A stretch of 64,000 nucleotides of DNA from Kordia sp. SMS9 (GTDB lineage: Bacteria; Bacteroidota; Bacteroidia; Flavobacteriales; Flavobacteriaceae): NCBI RefSeq assembly GCF_003352465.1, contig NZ_CP031153.1, forward strand, positions 4,736,001-4,800,000, written 5' to 3'. The notes under the pieces are model-generated. The model made no database searches and was not told the origin of the DNA. It saw only the letters and a program-made list of their open reading frames with translations. Below, in pieces: positions 51,940 to 60,837 of this stretch. How positions within the stretch are numbered: the stretch's first letter is position 1; each line of letters begins with the position of its first letter. Made by a program: the position numbers and the translations under genes.

Positions 51940-52875
51940 TTATAGTTCTCGAAACCACGCCAATTGTTCCGCAACTCCTTCTTCCAAGGTTACCGTAGGA
52001 TTGTAATTGAGTAATTTTCGAGCTTTGTCAATATTCGCTTTGGTACGTTGTTGATCGCCCGAACGCGGTGGTAAATTTTCAAATTGAATCGTAGTTTGTA
52101 ATAATTTTTCAACGGCATCTACACCTTGTTGTGTCGTGTATTCGGCTTCTGTTCCTATGTTGAAAATTTCGCCGTTACATACTTCTTCTTTGCCGATGAC
52201 ACTGACAATTCCTTGTACAATATCGCTGACATGCGTAAAGCTTCGCAAGTGCGACAAACTGCCTTGAAATAGTGGAAATGTTTTATGGTTCAATGCGCAA
52301 TCTAAAAGTTTAGTAAACAGCTTGTCTGGACGTTCGCGCGAACCGTAGACAGAATACAATCGCAAAGAACAAGCTTTGAGTTTGTTCAATCTTGAATTGT
52401 GTAAGACTAATTGTTCCGCAGCTAATTTTGTAACTCCGTAATGTGACGCAGGTTTTGGCGCTTCGGTTTCTGGAAACGTCGCGTTTAAGCCATAAATAGA
52501 GGAAGTTCCAATATTTACAAAGAGTTTTAAAGCATCTAGCTGTAATGCATACGAAAGTAAATTTTGTGTCGCAATGACATTGTTTGTCAAGTAATCTTCA
52601 AAAGTGGAAGTTGCGGCAATTCCGGGTTGTGCAGCAAAGTGAAATATGTAATGAACAGCTTCGGGAAGTTGTTGGATAGAAGTGGTTTCACGTAAATCGG
52701 CTTGTAAAATTGTGATTCCTTTCGCTTTGAGCGTTGCTGCATTTTTATTTTTTAAATCGACTGGATAATAATCTGAAAAATTATCAATTCCAATAACTTC
52801 ATGACCTTGATCGTGTAAATGTTCTGCAACGTGCGAACCAATAAAACCCGCAATTCCCGTAATAAGTATCTTCAT
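51940..52875 (-). CDS. NAD-dependent epimerase/dehydratase (nucleotide-sugar type)
   Basis: This extended SDR protein of 311 residues has nucleotide loop GIAGFIGSH (7-15), DNFSDYYPVDLK after beta 2, catalytic Thr/Ser in NIGTSSIYG (122-129), and YGVTK with Tyr146 and Lys150. SLRLYSVYGSRERPDKLF and RSFTHVSDIVQGI follow. The pattern fits UDP-glucuronate/UDP-glucose 4-epimerases. It probably supplies a sugar for surface polysaccharide. It stands alone, 278 bases from leader-peptide gene 3. Confidence 0.9.
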   Translation of the reverse strand: MKILITGIAGFIGSHVAEHLHDQGHEVIGIDNFSDYYPVDLKNKNAATLKAKGITILQADLRETTSIQQLPEAVHYIFHFAAQPGIAATSTFEDYLTNNVIATQNLLSYALQLDALKLFVNIGTSSIYGLNATFPETEAPKPASHYGVTKLAAEQLVLHNSRLNKLKACSLRLYSVYGSRERPDKLFTKLLDCALNHKTFPLFQGSLSHLRSFTHVSDIVQGIVSVIGKEEVCNGEIFNIGTEAEYTTQQGVDAVEKLLQTTIQFENLPPRSGDQQRTKANIDKARKLLNYNPTVTLEEGVAEQLAWFREL

Positions 52876-52970
52876 AAATAGACTTCCTATTGTTCAACGC
52901 ATAAAAGTATACATAATTTATGAAATGCTTTTGGATTTTTTGAATTCTATGTATTTTGATTGAAGATTTT

Positions 52971-53003
52971 AAAAGGCTTTCCTGCTATGGAAAGCCTTTT
53001 TTT
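52971..53003. terminator. Hairpin terminator downstream of the T9SS-exported protein gene
   Basis: AAAAGGCTTTCC pairs perfectly with GGAAAGCCTTTT around TGCTAT and is followed by T residues on the plus strand and A-rich sequence on the other. It likely ends the fibre-T9SS transcript on the minus strand, about 100 bases after its last stop. Confidence 0.82.
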
Positions 53004-53105
53004 AATATGCATAATCAACGCAAAAATTTGATACAGTTTTTCAGTTGGTCTGATGGATGTATCTATTACACATATTGTCTTCAATGATATAAAGGTTTTT
53101 TTTGA

Positions 53106-54860
53106 CTATTGTTTGATCAATTTTGTGCTATGCGTTGTGGTTCCATTAGCTACTTTTATAAAATATATTCCCGCACTAAACTGTGAAAGATTTACGATTG
53201 TTTTCTCAGTTTTGGTATATAGTTTATGCTGTTGTATTCCTTGTATGTTGTATATAACAACTTCGTAATCTGTTCCTTTTTCAAAGTTTTTGATGAATAC
53301 CGTTGTTGTATTTGACGTCGGATTTGGATAGACGCTTATTGCAGCATCCGAATTCTGATCTAAAAATTTATCATCTACAACTTGCACAGGTTTCACTTTT
53401 GTTGGTTTTGTGCTTGCGGTTCGCATTTTGGAACATGGTAAAATTTCGGCAAAGTAATTTCCGCCAGGTTGCACTGTAAATCCAGGATTTAATTCGATCG
53501 TATTTCCTGCGCGCATTTCTACTTCTGCATTGCTGGTTACTGTTACATTGTTTACTGGCGCAACGTTGATGCTACTTATGACACGATAATCTAACAAGCC
53601 CAACCCTGGAAGCGTTGTATTGTCAATGATTAAATCGGGTTCGTACACACAACACGGCACTGGCGTTATTATACCTGAGTTGTTACAAATGATGTTGTTT
53701 GTAATTGCTGGATGATTTCCTGTTTTGCTTATGACAGATGTTTTTGTGTCTGTACCACAATCATTTGTATAGGTAATTTTGAGCAGATATGCAGCATTGG
53801 CGGCATAACCTCCGCTGGTCTTTCTTCCATCCCAAAAAATAGGATCTACAATACCATTTGTACAACTTACGCTGTAATTCCATATTGGTTGTCCGAGCGT
53901 TGTAAATATCTCCACAATTGCTATTTCTGCGTTGTTTAGATTGGTAATTTCTAGTGGCGCTGTCGTTGTGGTTGCTCCGTTGTGATTTGGAAATACTTCG
54001 CCGCTTGTTCGGTTACAATCTGGAAATTCACATGCTTTTGAGAGTCTGAAATCATCTAATAATACATACGGACCATCACAAAGTGAAGCTGATTCTGTTT
54101 CTATTACAATCCAATCATAACTGTCTGATGGTGCTGTAAATTCGATTGAAATTTTATACCATTCCCCTGTTGGATGACTTAGTAAGGTCATGGATTGATT
54201 GAGAATTTGCAAGGTATTTGACGTACTTGATTTGTTGAAATATTTTGACAGATCGCAACGGTTGTTGAACTGATTTGCGCCAATTGAATATTCCATATTA
54301 TTTTTACGTAAGTATACATTCAAATCTACACCTGTTGACCAATCGCGTAACGGATCGTCATAGGTACGCACGTAAAATTGCAATCGGTACGTTTCTCCTT
54401 CTTCAAATTTGTTGTCGTCAAAGAATTTTTGCTGTATCAATTCGCCTGGTCCCATGCCCATGTATCCTAATCCTGAATGCGGCATGATGTCGCTTCCGCT
54501 TTCTGTCAATCTGATTTTATCGGTTCCATCAAATGCATTTACCATATACCAATCTGGAGAATGTAGTAAGAATTGACTTTTCACAGGTAATTCTCCTGAT
54601 TCTTCAATGATTTTTGTCACGGTTTTCATGTCACTTTCCCACACGGAAAGTCCTTCTTGATTTCCAAAATTCGTCGTATTCCAACCTCCTGAATAGGTAT
54701 ATGCTTTGGGTGAATAATCATCTACTAACCCTTTGTAAAAAGGAGTTTCATTAAACGTAGGTTGATCTGCGACTGCATTGTGAATCAAATTATCTTGTCC
54801 AAAAGAAATCCATCCCAAAAACAAGAATAATACGATTACTATCTTATTCTTGCTTTTCAT
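53106..54860 (-). CDS. T9SS-exported multidomain protein
   Basis: This 584-residue protein has a signal peptide (ending WISFGQ). A beta-rich N-terminal part (about 22-285) includes WYKISIEFTAPSDSYDWIVI and YVLLDDFRLSKACEF, like carbohydrate-binding modules. A gliding-motility C-terminal-like segment starts VFPNHNGATTT (near 290), and a 3-coathanger-stack segment has IELNPGFTVQPGGNYFAEIL. The type A sorting domain is ISVYPNPTSNTTTVFIKNFE to the end. It overlaps the fibre gene by one base (TAATG), so the two are translationally coupled. It is the distal gene of a unit preceded by the TTGGGTAATG-type motif. Confidence 0.88.
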   Translation of the reverse strand: MKSKNKIVIVLFLFLGWISFGQDNLIHNAVADQPTFNETPFYKGLVDDYSPKAYTYSGGWNTTNFGNQEGLSVWESDMKTVTKIIEESGELPVKSQFLLHSPDWYMVNAFDGTDKIRLTESGSDIMPHSGLGYMGMGPGELIQQKFFDDNKFEEGETYRLQFYVRTYDDPLRDWSTGVDLNVYLRKNNMEYSIGANQFNNRCDLSKYFNKSSTSNTLQILNQSMTLLSHPTGEWYKISIEFTAPSDSYDWIVIETESASLCDGPYVLLDDFRLSKACEFPDCNRTSGEVFPNHNGATTTTAPLEITNLNNAEIAIVEIFTTLGQPIWNYSVSCTNGIVDPIFWDGRKTSGGYAANAAYLLKITYTNDCGTDTKTSVISKTGNHPAITNNIICNNSGIITPVPCCVYEPDLIIDNTTLPGLGLLDYRVISSINVAPVNNVTVTSNAEVEMRAGNTIELNPGFTVQPGGNYFAEILPCSKMRTASTKPTKVKPVQVVDDKFLDQNSDAAISVYPNPTSNTTTVFIKNFEKGTDYEVVIYNIQGIQQHKLYTKTEKTIVNLSQFSAGIYFIKVANGTTTHSTKLIKQ

Positions 54861-55885
54861 TATTGCTTTCTTTTTAGTTCATTAATTTCTTTTTTTAATT
54901 CAATCACATACAAGGTAAGTTCTTCAATTTTTTCTAGTAGTTTTGCGTCCATTTCCCCTAAGTTGACACCGTTTTCTTCTACTTCTTTTGCAGAAGGCAC
55001 ATTTGGTAAGTGTCCGTTTGTGTTGATAAATGTTTCTACTTCTTCTAGTGGTTTTAGTTCGTAATCGCTTTTAAAAACATAATCAGCCCAAACGCCTGCG
55101 GCTACATCTACTTTTATTTTTTGCGTACGAATTCCTTTTTTTACAAATAACTCATAATCGTCACAATCTGTACACGGATCAAAGTCGAACCAATCGCCTA
55201 TCATCGTCTTTCCGGCAGAAATCCATAGGTCATGTTTTTTAGAACTTACAATGCTTAATATGCTATTGTAGCCGCCTGTAAAATTATTAAACGCTCTTAT
55301 TCTCCAAGTTTCATTCCCCACATGATCTCTAAAAGAAAGACCACCGTAAGTATTATCGATTTCCGATTGAATTCTGATTTCTTGTTTGTCTCCTAAATGA
55401 ACGTCTAATCGTGCTTGTGGATCGTCGGTAGCAACTCCAACTATTGGTCCATCTGAATTTCTTGAAACAAAAAATCCAGGTTCTTTGTTTTTGAAACCAA
55501 CTAAAAAAGAATAGTCTTTAGAATTGACTAATTTGTTTGTCGTTGTAGCTCCTTTACCAAATACAAAAGAGTTGATTCCGGCTGCTTGCACATATCGTCC
55601 TGCGGCAAAGGAAAATGGTTTTGTAGTTTCACTGTGTAAACCAAAGGAATACGAATACACTCCTCTTACCGTATTGAATGCTCCAAAAGCATTTGAATAC
55701 GAATCTTCTACTATATTTTGAAACCCAAATGCTCCCGAAAAAGTTCCAGGAACTTGATTTTGATCTCCTAAAGCTGATGACGTTGGATTTAATGGAGTAT
55801 TTAATATCCAATTTGTTTGTGCATACGTATTGATCGATGTAAGCAATCCAAAAACTAGGATTACAAAAGATAATTTATTTTTCAT
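54860..55885 (-). CDS. YadA-head-like exported fibre protein
   Basis: A signal peptide (1-22) precedes six 14-residue repeats at 36-119, each of the form S-x-A/S-F-G, such as SGAFGFQNIVEDSY and SNAFGAFNTVRGVY. These are typical of trimeric YadA/Hia head beta-rolls. The middle part has a tail-fibre-like PQARLDVHL...IRIQSE block. The C-terminal region ELKPLEEVETFINTNGHLPN, then VNLGEMDAKLLEKIEELTLY and a Lys/Glu coiled coil, is common in Bacteroidota exported fibre proteins. No membrane anchor is seen. Coupled to the T9SS protein gene downstream. Likely a surface or secreted trimer; partner unknown. Confidence 0.82.
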   Translation of the reverse strand: MKNKLSFVILVFGLLTSINTYAQTNWILNTPLNPTSSALGDQNQVPGTFSGAFGFQNIVEDSYSNAFGAFNTVRGVYSYSFGLHSETTKPFSFAAGRYVQAAGINSFVFGKGATTTNKLVNSKDYSFLVGFKNKEPGFFVSRNSDGPIVGVATDDPQARLDVHLGDKQEIRIQSEIDNTYGGLSFRDHVGNETWRIRAFNNFTGGYNSILSIVSSKKHDLWISAGKTMIGDWFDFDPCTDCDDYELFVKKGIRTQKIKVDVAAGVWADYVFKSDYELKPLEEVETFINTNGHLPNVPSAKEVEENGVNLGEMDAKLLEKIEELTLYVIELKKEINELKRKQ

Positions 55886-55961
55886 GATTGTTTATTTTTT
55901 TATGATCTCTACTCTTTTTGAAGGTTTTCGAGTTTCCCTTGATAGATCTATGTATCTATAT

Positions 55962-55989
55962 GGGACGTTTTGAGAGATTCATTACCCAA
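55962..55989 (-). promoter_or_regulatory. Composite promoter-like motif, copy 1 (fibre-T9SS unit)
   Basis: On the minus strand TTGGGTAATG (55989-55980), 14 bases with TCTC starting at the third, then TCCC (55965-55962). It lies 77 bases upstream of the fibre gene start. An identical arrangement precedes the S8-CHAT unit at 60259-60232. It resembles a two-part ECF sigma promoter. Confidence 0.6.
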
Positions 55990-55995
55990 CAAAAA

Positions 55996-56027
55996 TGAAA
56001 AAAGCTAGTCTTTCTTAAAAAAACCAG
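55996..56027 (-). terminator. Probable terminator of the S8-CHAT unit
   Basis: On the minus strand GCTGGT pairs with ACTAGC (one G-A mismatch) around an A/T-rich loop and is followed by TTTTTT. It lies 30 bases past the CHAT stop and directly before the next promoter-like motif. Confidence 0.5.
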
Positions 56028-56057
56028 CGTATTGTATTGTTTTTAAACCGTTTAGAA

Positions 56058-58826
56058 TTATTTAAAAATTTTCTTTCTGTAATAAAAAAGTATCAAAATT
56101 AAGATCATTACTCCAAATGTCATTGTGATCGCATTCCACCAAGAGGAATTTACAACGGCATCTGTACTTCCTGTAAGCGTAAAAGCTGCCCAATAGTATG
56201 GAATGTTTTGTTCTGCTTCATGCTGCTGCAGATAGTTTTTTTTGGCAAGTTGCAATGCTTTCGACTTCGAGTTTCCGTTTTCTAATTCGGTGTAAAACGT
56301 TTGTAAAATTTCGTTCCCAGCTTTTTCATTGACATTCCATTGTGAAGCCAGTACACTTTGAGTTCCGTTATAGAAAAATCCTCTGGAAAGATTGATGATT
56401 CCTTCGCCGGAAAGATTGATACCATCGTTTGTTTTGCACGCGTCTAAAATGACCAATTCTGCCTGATTTTCGAGTCCAAAAAGCTCATTAAGTGTCATGT
56501 TACTGTCGTAAAAAGCAATCCAAGGTGTTTGTGTTATATTGTCTAAACCTGCATGTGTGTTGAGATGAATGATGTTGAAGTTATTTCTATATTTTAAAAA
56601 GTTTTCTTTGGTAGCATCTGTTTTTTGCAAGAATACGGACAGCGTATCTTTTTCAAACGATTTAAAAACTTCGGTAGCTTCTGTCAGTGTCGGCAACGCT
56701 TTGTTTTGAAATTCAATTGGCGCAATGGCTAATATTTTTTTTGTAGGTGCATTTTGCTTTTGCTGAATTTGCTCAAAGAGTGAAAACGATTGTAAGTATG
56801 CAGTTTCTGTAGTGTTTACAAAATATGCTTTTGAAAGTGTTTCAGAGGTATTTGTTGGTAATACTTCAAACGGAATGTGCTGCAATGCCTGATCTGGAAT
56901 GATGGTTAGTTTTTTGTGCTGCAACCGTTCCAATGCATTGTCAAATGGAAATAATTGTTGAAATACTTGATGTCCGATGGTTTGAAATTCTTTTCGTTCT
57001 TTAGTGTTTCTATCTTTTTGGGTAATAAAATTGCGAATGAATTGGAGTTGTTTTTGAAAATTTTCAACAGCTTCAATTTTGAAAAAATCGGGCGTTTTTC
57101 CATCATAAAAAATTCCGTAGCCATCGGTTTCGTGCAAAATATATTCGACAAAAGCAATTTCTTGATTTTTATATTTTTTTATGACATTTTGTAAAGAAAC
57201 AATCGCTACTTTTTCTTTCGTTTTGATGTATTTTGGATACATGCGTTGCATGGAATCCATGAAGGTTTTATGTTCTTCATTTTTTTGAATGTATTGTTGT
57301 TTTAACTCGTCATTATCACCTTGCAATCGAAATTCCTCCTGCAAAGCTACTATTTCATAATTTAATTTGTACTCACGTTCTAATGTTGATTTTGGAATGT
57401 TTGACATCAATTTTGCTTGAAAAGTTTTGATGTTTTCTTGCAGTAATAATGCTTTGTTCTTTTCCATGAAATAGAATGCTTTTTCAGCATCTTGAAGTAA
57501 GTAACAAATTTCTACAGCGAGTACATACGTATTGACTCCTCTTTCTATCCAAAATAATTTAGAAGCTTCTGTCTCTACTTCGTAGCGAATGTTTGATACT
57601 AATTCATCAATTAGGATGACCGTTTCTTTGGCTTTGTGAAGATATTTTTTTTCTTTTGTTTGTTCAAAAGCTTGCACATAATGATCGGCTAAATCGATCA
57701 AATAGATTAATACATCTTGTTCATACTCCAATGCCTTTATTTCTACTAAAGTTGGCAATTGAAATTCCTCATTTGCTCCTTTTTCTAAAACAGCGTAAAT
57801 TGCTTTTTGAAAGTATGGAATTTTATCTTTTGCAGACATGTTAGGCAAATAATAACCTACATTATCGTAAGCCATTGCGAGTTGTTCTCCATCTTTGGAT
57901 TCTGTTATTACACGATTGAATACTTCGTATGCTTGTGTGTTTTTTTTCTGTTTGTAATAAATAAGACCGATGTTGTTTAAGACTTCTAATTCTTTGGATA
58001 AATCAGCATTTTTCGAATAAAATCCCAAGGCTTTCTTGTAATAATGTAAAGCTTTTTCTAAGTCTTGAAAACCGTCATAAACTATTGCAATACTGTTGTG
58101 CATAGCCGCTAAATTTTTGGGACTTAATTTAGATTTTACATCCTTGACCGCGTTTTTTTCAATACTACTTTTGTGACTTTCTATTTTTTGTAAATCAGCA
58201 TTACTCTCATCCAAATCGAAGGTACTTTGGTATTTTTTTGCATACGTTAGTATGATACTAAATCGAAGTATATTTTCATATTTTAATTTCTGAGAAGGTT
58301 TGTTTAAAAAGCCCGACTCTAAAAAGGATATTGATTTGTGATAATCGCCTTTGTTTCTTTCTATTTTACCTAAAACTCGATGTGCTTTATTGGTAAACTC
58401 ATCAATTCCATGATCGTTTATAATTTCTTCTAATAAAGCGTATCGTTTTTGTGGTTTTTCCTGTTTATTGTATATAGCTGCTAACTTGTACCTACTTTCA
58501 TTTAAGTTTTCTAAGTTTTTATATTTTTTTCTAATTTTTACTGCTTTTTGTATGTAGAAAAACGCTTTATCATACTTTTTTTCCTCGTAATGCGAATTTC
58601 CAAGTGCATGATAAAGCGTTCCTAAACCTTCTGTTTCTACTAAAGTATCTTGTTGTTGAAGTATGATTTTAAAGCCTTCTTTTTTTACTTTTATATTTTG
58701 TATTTTTTGTACACTGTCTATTTTAAATGCAAGCACATTTTGTGCGTTTGAAAAGCATACAAAGCACAAACAGTTTAGTAATAAAAGGACACGAAAAAAA
58801 ACCATTTTTATGATAAAAGTAGACAT
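56058..58826 (-). CDS. Membrane-anchored TPR-CHAT caspase-like protease
   Basis: This 922-residue protein has an N-terminal signal sequence (about 1-29, ending SNAQ) and roughly eight TPR-like helical repeats from about 65 to 400 (for example YHALGNSHYEEKKYDKAFFY and LEKALHYYKKALGFY). A coiled linker follows, then a CHAT domain (about 600-890) with the caspase-type dyad His758 (LNTHAG) and Cys797 (VILDACKTN) and the downstream ASQWNVNE and NIPYYWAAF. A C-terminal helix (about 897-916) and basic end follow. The topology implies a protease facing the periplasm. It starts six bases after the S8 gene, so both are co-transcribed. The target is unknown; an envelope-stress or self-killing role is inference. 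Confidence 0.9.
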   Translation of the reverse strand: MSTFIIKMVFFRVLLLLNCLCFVCFSNAQNVLAFKIDSVQKIQNIKVKKEGFKIILQQQDTLVETEGLGTLYHALGNSHYEEKKYDKAFFYIQKAVKIRKKYKNLENLNESRYKLAAIYNKQEKPQKRYALLEEIINDHGIDEFTNKAHRVLGKIERNKGDYHKSISFLESGFLNKPSQKLKYENILRFSIILTYAKKYQSTFDLDESNADLQKIESHKSSIEKNAVKDVKSKLSPKNLAAMHNSIAIVYDGFQDLEKALHYYKKALGFYSKNADLSKELEVLNNIGLIYYKQKKNTQAYEVFNRVITESKDGEQLAMAYDNVGYYLPNMSAKDKIPYFQKAIYAVLEKGANEEFQLPTLVEIKALEYEQDVLIYLIDLADHYVQAFEQTKEKKYLHKAKETVILIDELVSNIRYEVETEASKLFWIERGVNTYVLAVEICYLLQDAEKAFYFMEKNKALLLQENIKTFQAKLMSNIPKSTLEREYKLNYEIVALQEEFRLQGDNDELKQQYIQKNEEHKTFMDSMQRMYPKYIKTKEKVAIVSLQNVIKKYKNQEIAFVEYILHETDGYGIFYDGKTPDFFKIEAVENFQKQLQFIRNFITQKDRNTKERKEFQTIGHQVFQQLFPFDNALERLQHKKLTIIPDQALQHIPFEVLPTNTSETLSKAYFVNTTETAYLQSFSLFEQIQQKQNAPTKKILAIAPIEFQNKALPTLTEATEVFKSFEKDTLSVFLQKTDATKENFLKYRNNFNIIHLNTHAGLDNITQTPWIAFYDSNMTLNELFGLENQAELVILDACKTNDGINLSGEGIINLSRGFFYNGTQSVLASQWNVNEKAGNEILQTFYTELENGNSKSKALQLAKKNYLQQHEAEQNIPYYWAAFTLTGSTDAVVNSSWWNAITMTFGVMILILILFYYRKKIFK

Positions 58827-58832
58827 TATTTG

Positions 58833-60203
58833 TTAATCATCTATAGGAATATAGCTATTATATACAGTATCCATATACGTAAAAGTTCCAGTTTCAGGAT
58901 CTATAATTTCTTCTCCAGTTTCCCGATCGCGCAGGCGAATAAAAGACTCCGTAACAGGAAGTCCAAGAGCAGCTACTCTGTCTACCATTGGCAAATCTGA
59001 TATGATATCTAAATCAATTATTTCAGCTACTTTTATTACAATTTGTGGCGCTGCAAAAGAGGTTCCTTCTACAGAAGATGTATAAAAAGATATTTCTTCT
59101 CCTTTGGCATAAAAATCGACACCATTACTTCCATAATTTGAAAAAGCAGAAGCAATTCCTAATATTTCATTATACGAACCTACAGAAATGACATTTGGTT
59201 GCGGAAATGATGATGGATAATGCAATATTTCTTCATTATTAGTTCCGTTATTTCCAGCAGAAGCAACCACAATTACATCAGTATACGTTTCTATTAAGTT
59301 TTCAAAAATGGTATTTCCAAAATCACCAAAAGGATCGTTATACCAACCGAAACTCATGTTGATAATATCTGCAACTTCAAAAGCTCTCAACGTTCCACAT
59401 ATAGAATTGAAGTAACTTATTTTTCCATGCTTGTTCGCAATTTTCATTGGCAATATTTGATGCTTTATGTTTTTGCCTTCTAACGCTTCATGGATTTGAT
59501 TTGTTATAATACTTCCATGCATGTTAGGATCATCATCAAATGTATTGGCGTCTTTATTGACAAAATCCCAACCTGACAGCTCTTCTCCTATTGCAGTGTC
59601 TGCGGCATTGTACAAAAATTGAGTTGCTCCTCCTCCATCATTAAAAACGGTCAACCCTGTTGCCAATCCTGTATCTAAAATAGCAATAGTAATTCCGTTA
59701 TTTGCAGGTTTAATATACGATGCATAACTTGTATCTGCGCCTGTTCCTGTTGCCGGATTGTCTACCTCAAAACCATAAGTAAATTCATAATCTACATTAC
59801 CAACACCATGCGCTTCGCCATCTATTTCATCTTCAATGACTCCTTTTTTGGGCTCAATTCCGATTGTTCCGTTTGGAAAAATCCACTTTTCTATGTCTTG
59901 ATTGTTGCATCTACATATTTCATAAATGCCAAAACCCTGCATGAATATGGTAAGACTAGGATTGATTCCATGCCTCACACGAATACTAGCTTTCATAGCC
60001 TCAGGAGTTCCTGGTTTGTATTGAATAATCAATTCATCTTGTGAATACACAGGCATATTATTCGGGGGAATTCCTTGTGTAGCGTTAGCATTATTGTTTT
60101 TTGATACTACAGTACTCTCTGAGTCAATAAAAGTATCATCTGTTGTGCATGAACATGCAATGAATACGAATACAAATGCAATAAGTTTTTGTATATTTCT
60201 CAT
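58833..60203 (-). CDS. S8-family subtilisin-like lipoprotein peptidase
   Basis: This 456-residue protease has a type II signal peptide with the lipid Cys at 17 (or 19) in FVFIACSCTTDD. A propeptide-like segment (DELIIQYKPGTPEAMKAS, about 56-125) precedes the subtilase domain. The catalytic triad is Asp177 (IAILDTGL), His229 (PNMHGSIIT) and Ser382 (VEGTSFAAP), with oxyanion Asn318 (SAGNNG). All are intact. About 50 extra residues follow the domain. It is first in the S8-CHAT unit, 29 bases downstream of the TTGGGTAATG...TCCC motif, and divergent from the sigma factor gene. Confidence 0.92.
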   Translation of the reverse strand: MRNIQKLIAFVFVFIACSCTTDDTFIDSESTVVSKNNNANATQGIPPNNMPVYSQDELIIQYKPGTPEAMKASIRVRHGINPSLTIFMQGFGIYEICRCNNQDIEKWIFPNGTIGIEPKKGVIEDEIDGEAHGVGNVDYEFTYGFEVDNPATGTGADTSYASYIKPANNGITIAILDTGLATGLTVFNDGGGATQFLYNAADTAIGEELSGWDFVNKDANTFDDDPNMHGSIITNQIHEALEGKNIKHQILPMKIANKHGKISYFNSICGTLRAFEVADIINMSFGWYNDPFGDFGNTIFENLIETYTDVIVVASAGNNGTNNEEILHYPSSFPQPNVISVGSYNEILGIASAFSNYGSNGVDFYAKGEEISFYTSSVEGTSFAAPQIVIKVAEIIDLDIISDLPMVDRVAALGLPVTESFIRLRDRETGEEIIDPETGTFTYMDTVYNSYIPIDD

Positions 60204-60231
60204 AATATTTAATTTTTGCGTTTACATGTAA

Positions 60232-60259
60232 GGGAATAAACACGAGAAACATTACCCAA
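60232..60259 (-). promoter_or_regulatory. Composite promoter-like motif, copy 2 (S8-CHAT unit)
   Basis: On the minus strand TTGGGTAATG (60259-60250), 14 bases with TCTC starting at the third, then TCCC (60235-60232), 29 bases before the S8 start codon. Same order and spacing as copy 1 at 55989-55962. It lies in the divergent region beside the sigma factor gene. Confidence 0.62.
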
Positions 60260-60282
60260 TATTTTTAATCATTTTTAATTTT

Positions 60283-60837
60283 ATGAAAGATAGTGAAAGA
60301 TTTATTAACGCCCTTATCACTGGAAATGAGAAAATTACAAAAGAAATTTACGTAAATGTATTTCCAAAAATAAAATCCTTTATTCTCAAAAACAGAGGCG
60401 ATTCTCAAGATGCTTCTGATGTTTTTCATGATGGATTGATGTATATTATCGTTACACAAAGAGAAAAAAGAACCGAAATAAAGTCCTTTGAAGCCTACTT
60501 ATTTGTGATTTGTAAAAATATTTGGAAAAAAACGTTAAAAAACAAGGTAATAAAATCTGATCCTTTGACACTAGTAGATAAAGATGAAGAATTGAGCACT
60601 TTTATTGTGGAACAAGAATTGTTTGATTTTTATATTGAAAAGTTTGATTTACTATCTGGAAATTGCAAAGAGATTCTAGGAAGCTATTTTAATGGACTAA
60701 GCTATGAAGAAATTTTGACAGAATACGCGTATGCTTCTATTAACACCGTACGTCAGCGTGTTTTTAAGTGCAGAACGAAACTCATAAAACTAATAAAAGA
60801 AGACAAACTGTTTCAAAAATTGAAGAAATGGCAATAG
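60283..60837 (+). CDS. Sigma-70 family (ECF-like) RNA polymerase sigma factor
   Basis: This 184-residue protein has region 2-like ASDVFHDGLMYIIVTQREKR and FEAYLFVICKNIWKKTLKNK (about 45-90). Region 4 is NCKEILGSYFNGLSYEEILT and the DNA-reading helix SINTVRQRVFKCRTKLIKLI (about 130-175). It lacks regions 1 and 3, as in ECF factors. It overlaps the following TPR protein gene by 10 bases, the usual arrangement for a sigma/anti-sigma pair. The divergent S8-CHAT unit and the fibre unit share a promoter-like motif and are its probable targets. Confidence 0.9.
   Translation: MKDSERFINALITGNEKITKEIYVNVFPKIKSFILKNRGDSQDASDVFHDGLMYIIVTQREKRTEIKSFEAYLFVICKNIWKKTLKNKVIKSDPLTLVDKDEELSTFIVEQELFDFYIEKFDLLSGNCKEILGSYFNGLSYEEILTEYAYASINTVRQRVFKCRTKLIKLIKEDKLFQKLKKWQ

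Noticed and set aside
56058..58826. TPR-CHAT protein as part of a type III-E CRISPR (Craspase).
   Set aside because: No gRAMP, cas1 or CRISPR array is nearby, and the protein has a signal peptide and a C-terminal membrane anchor.
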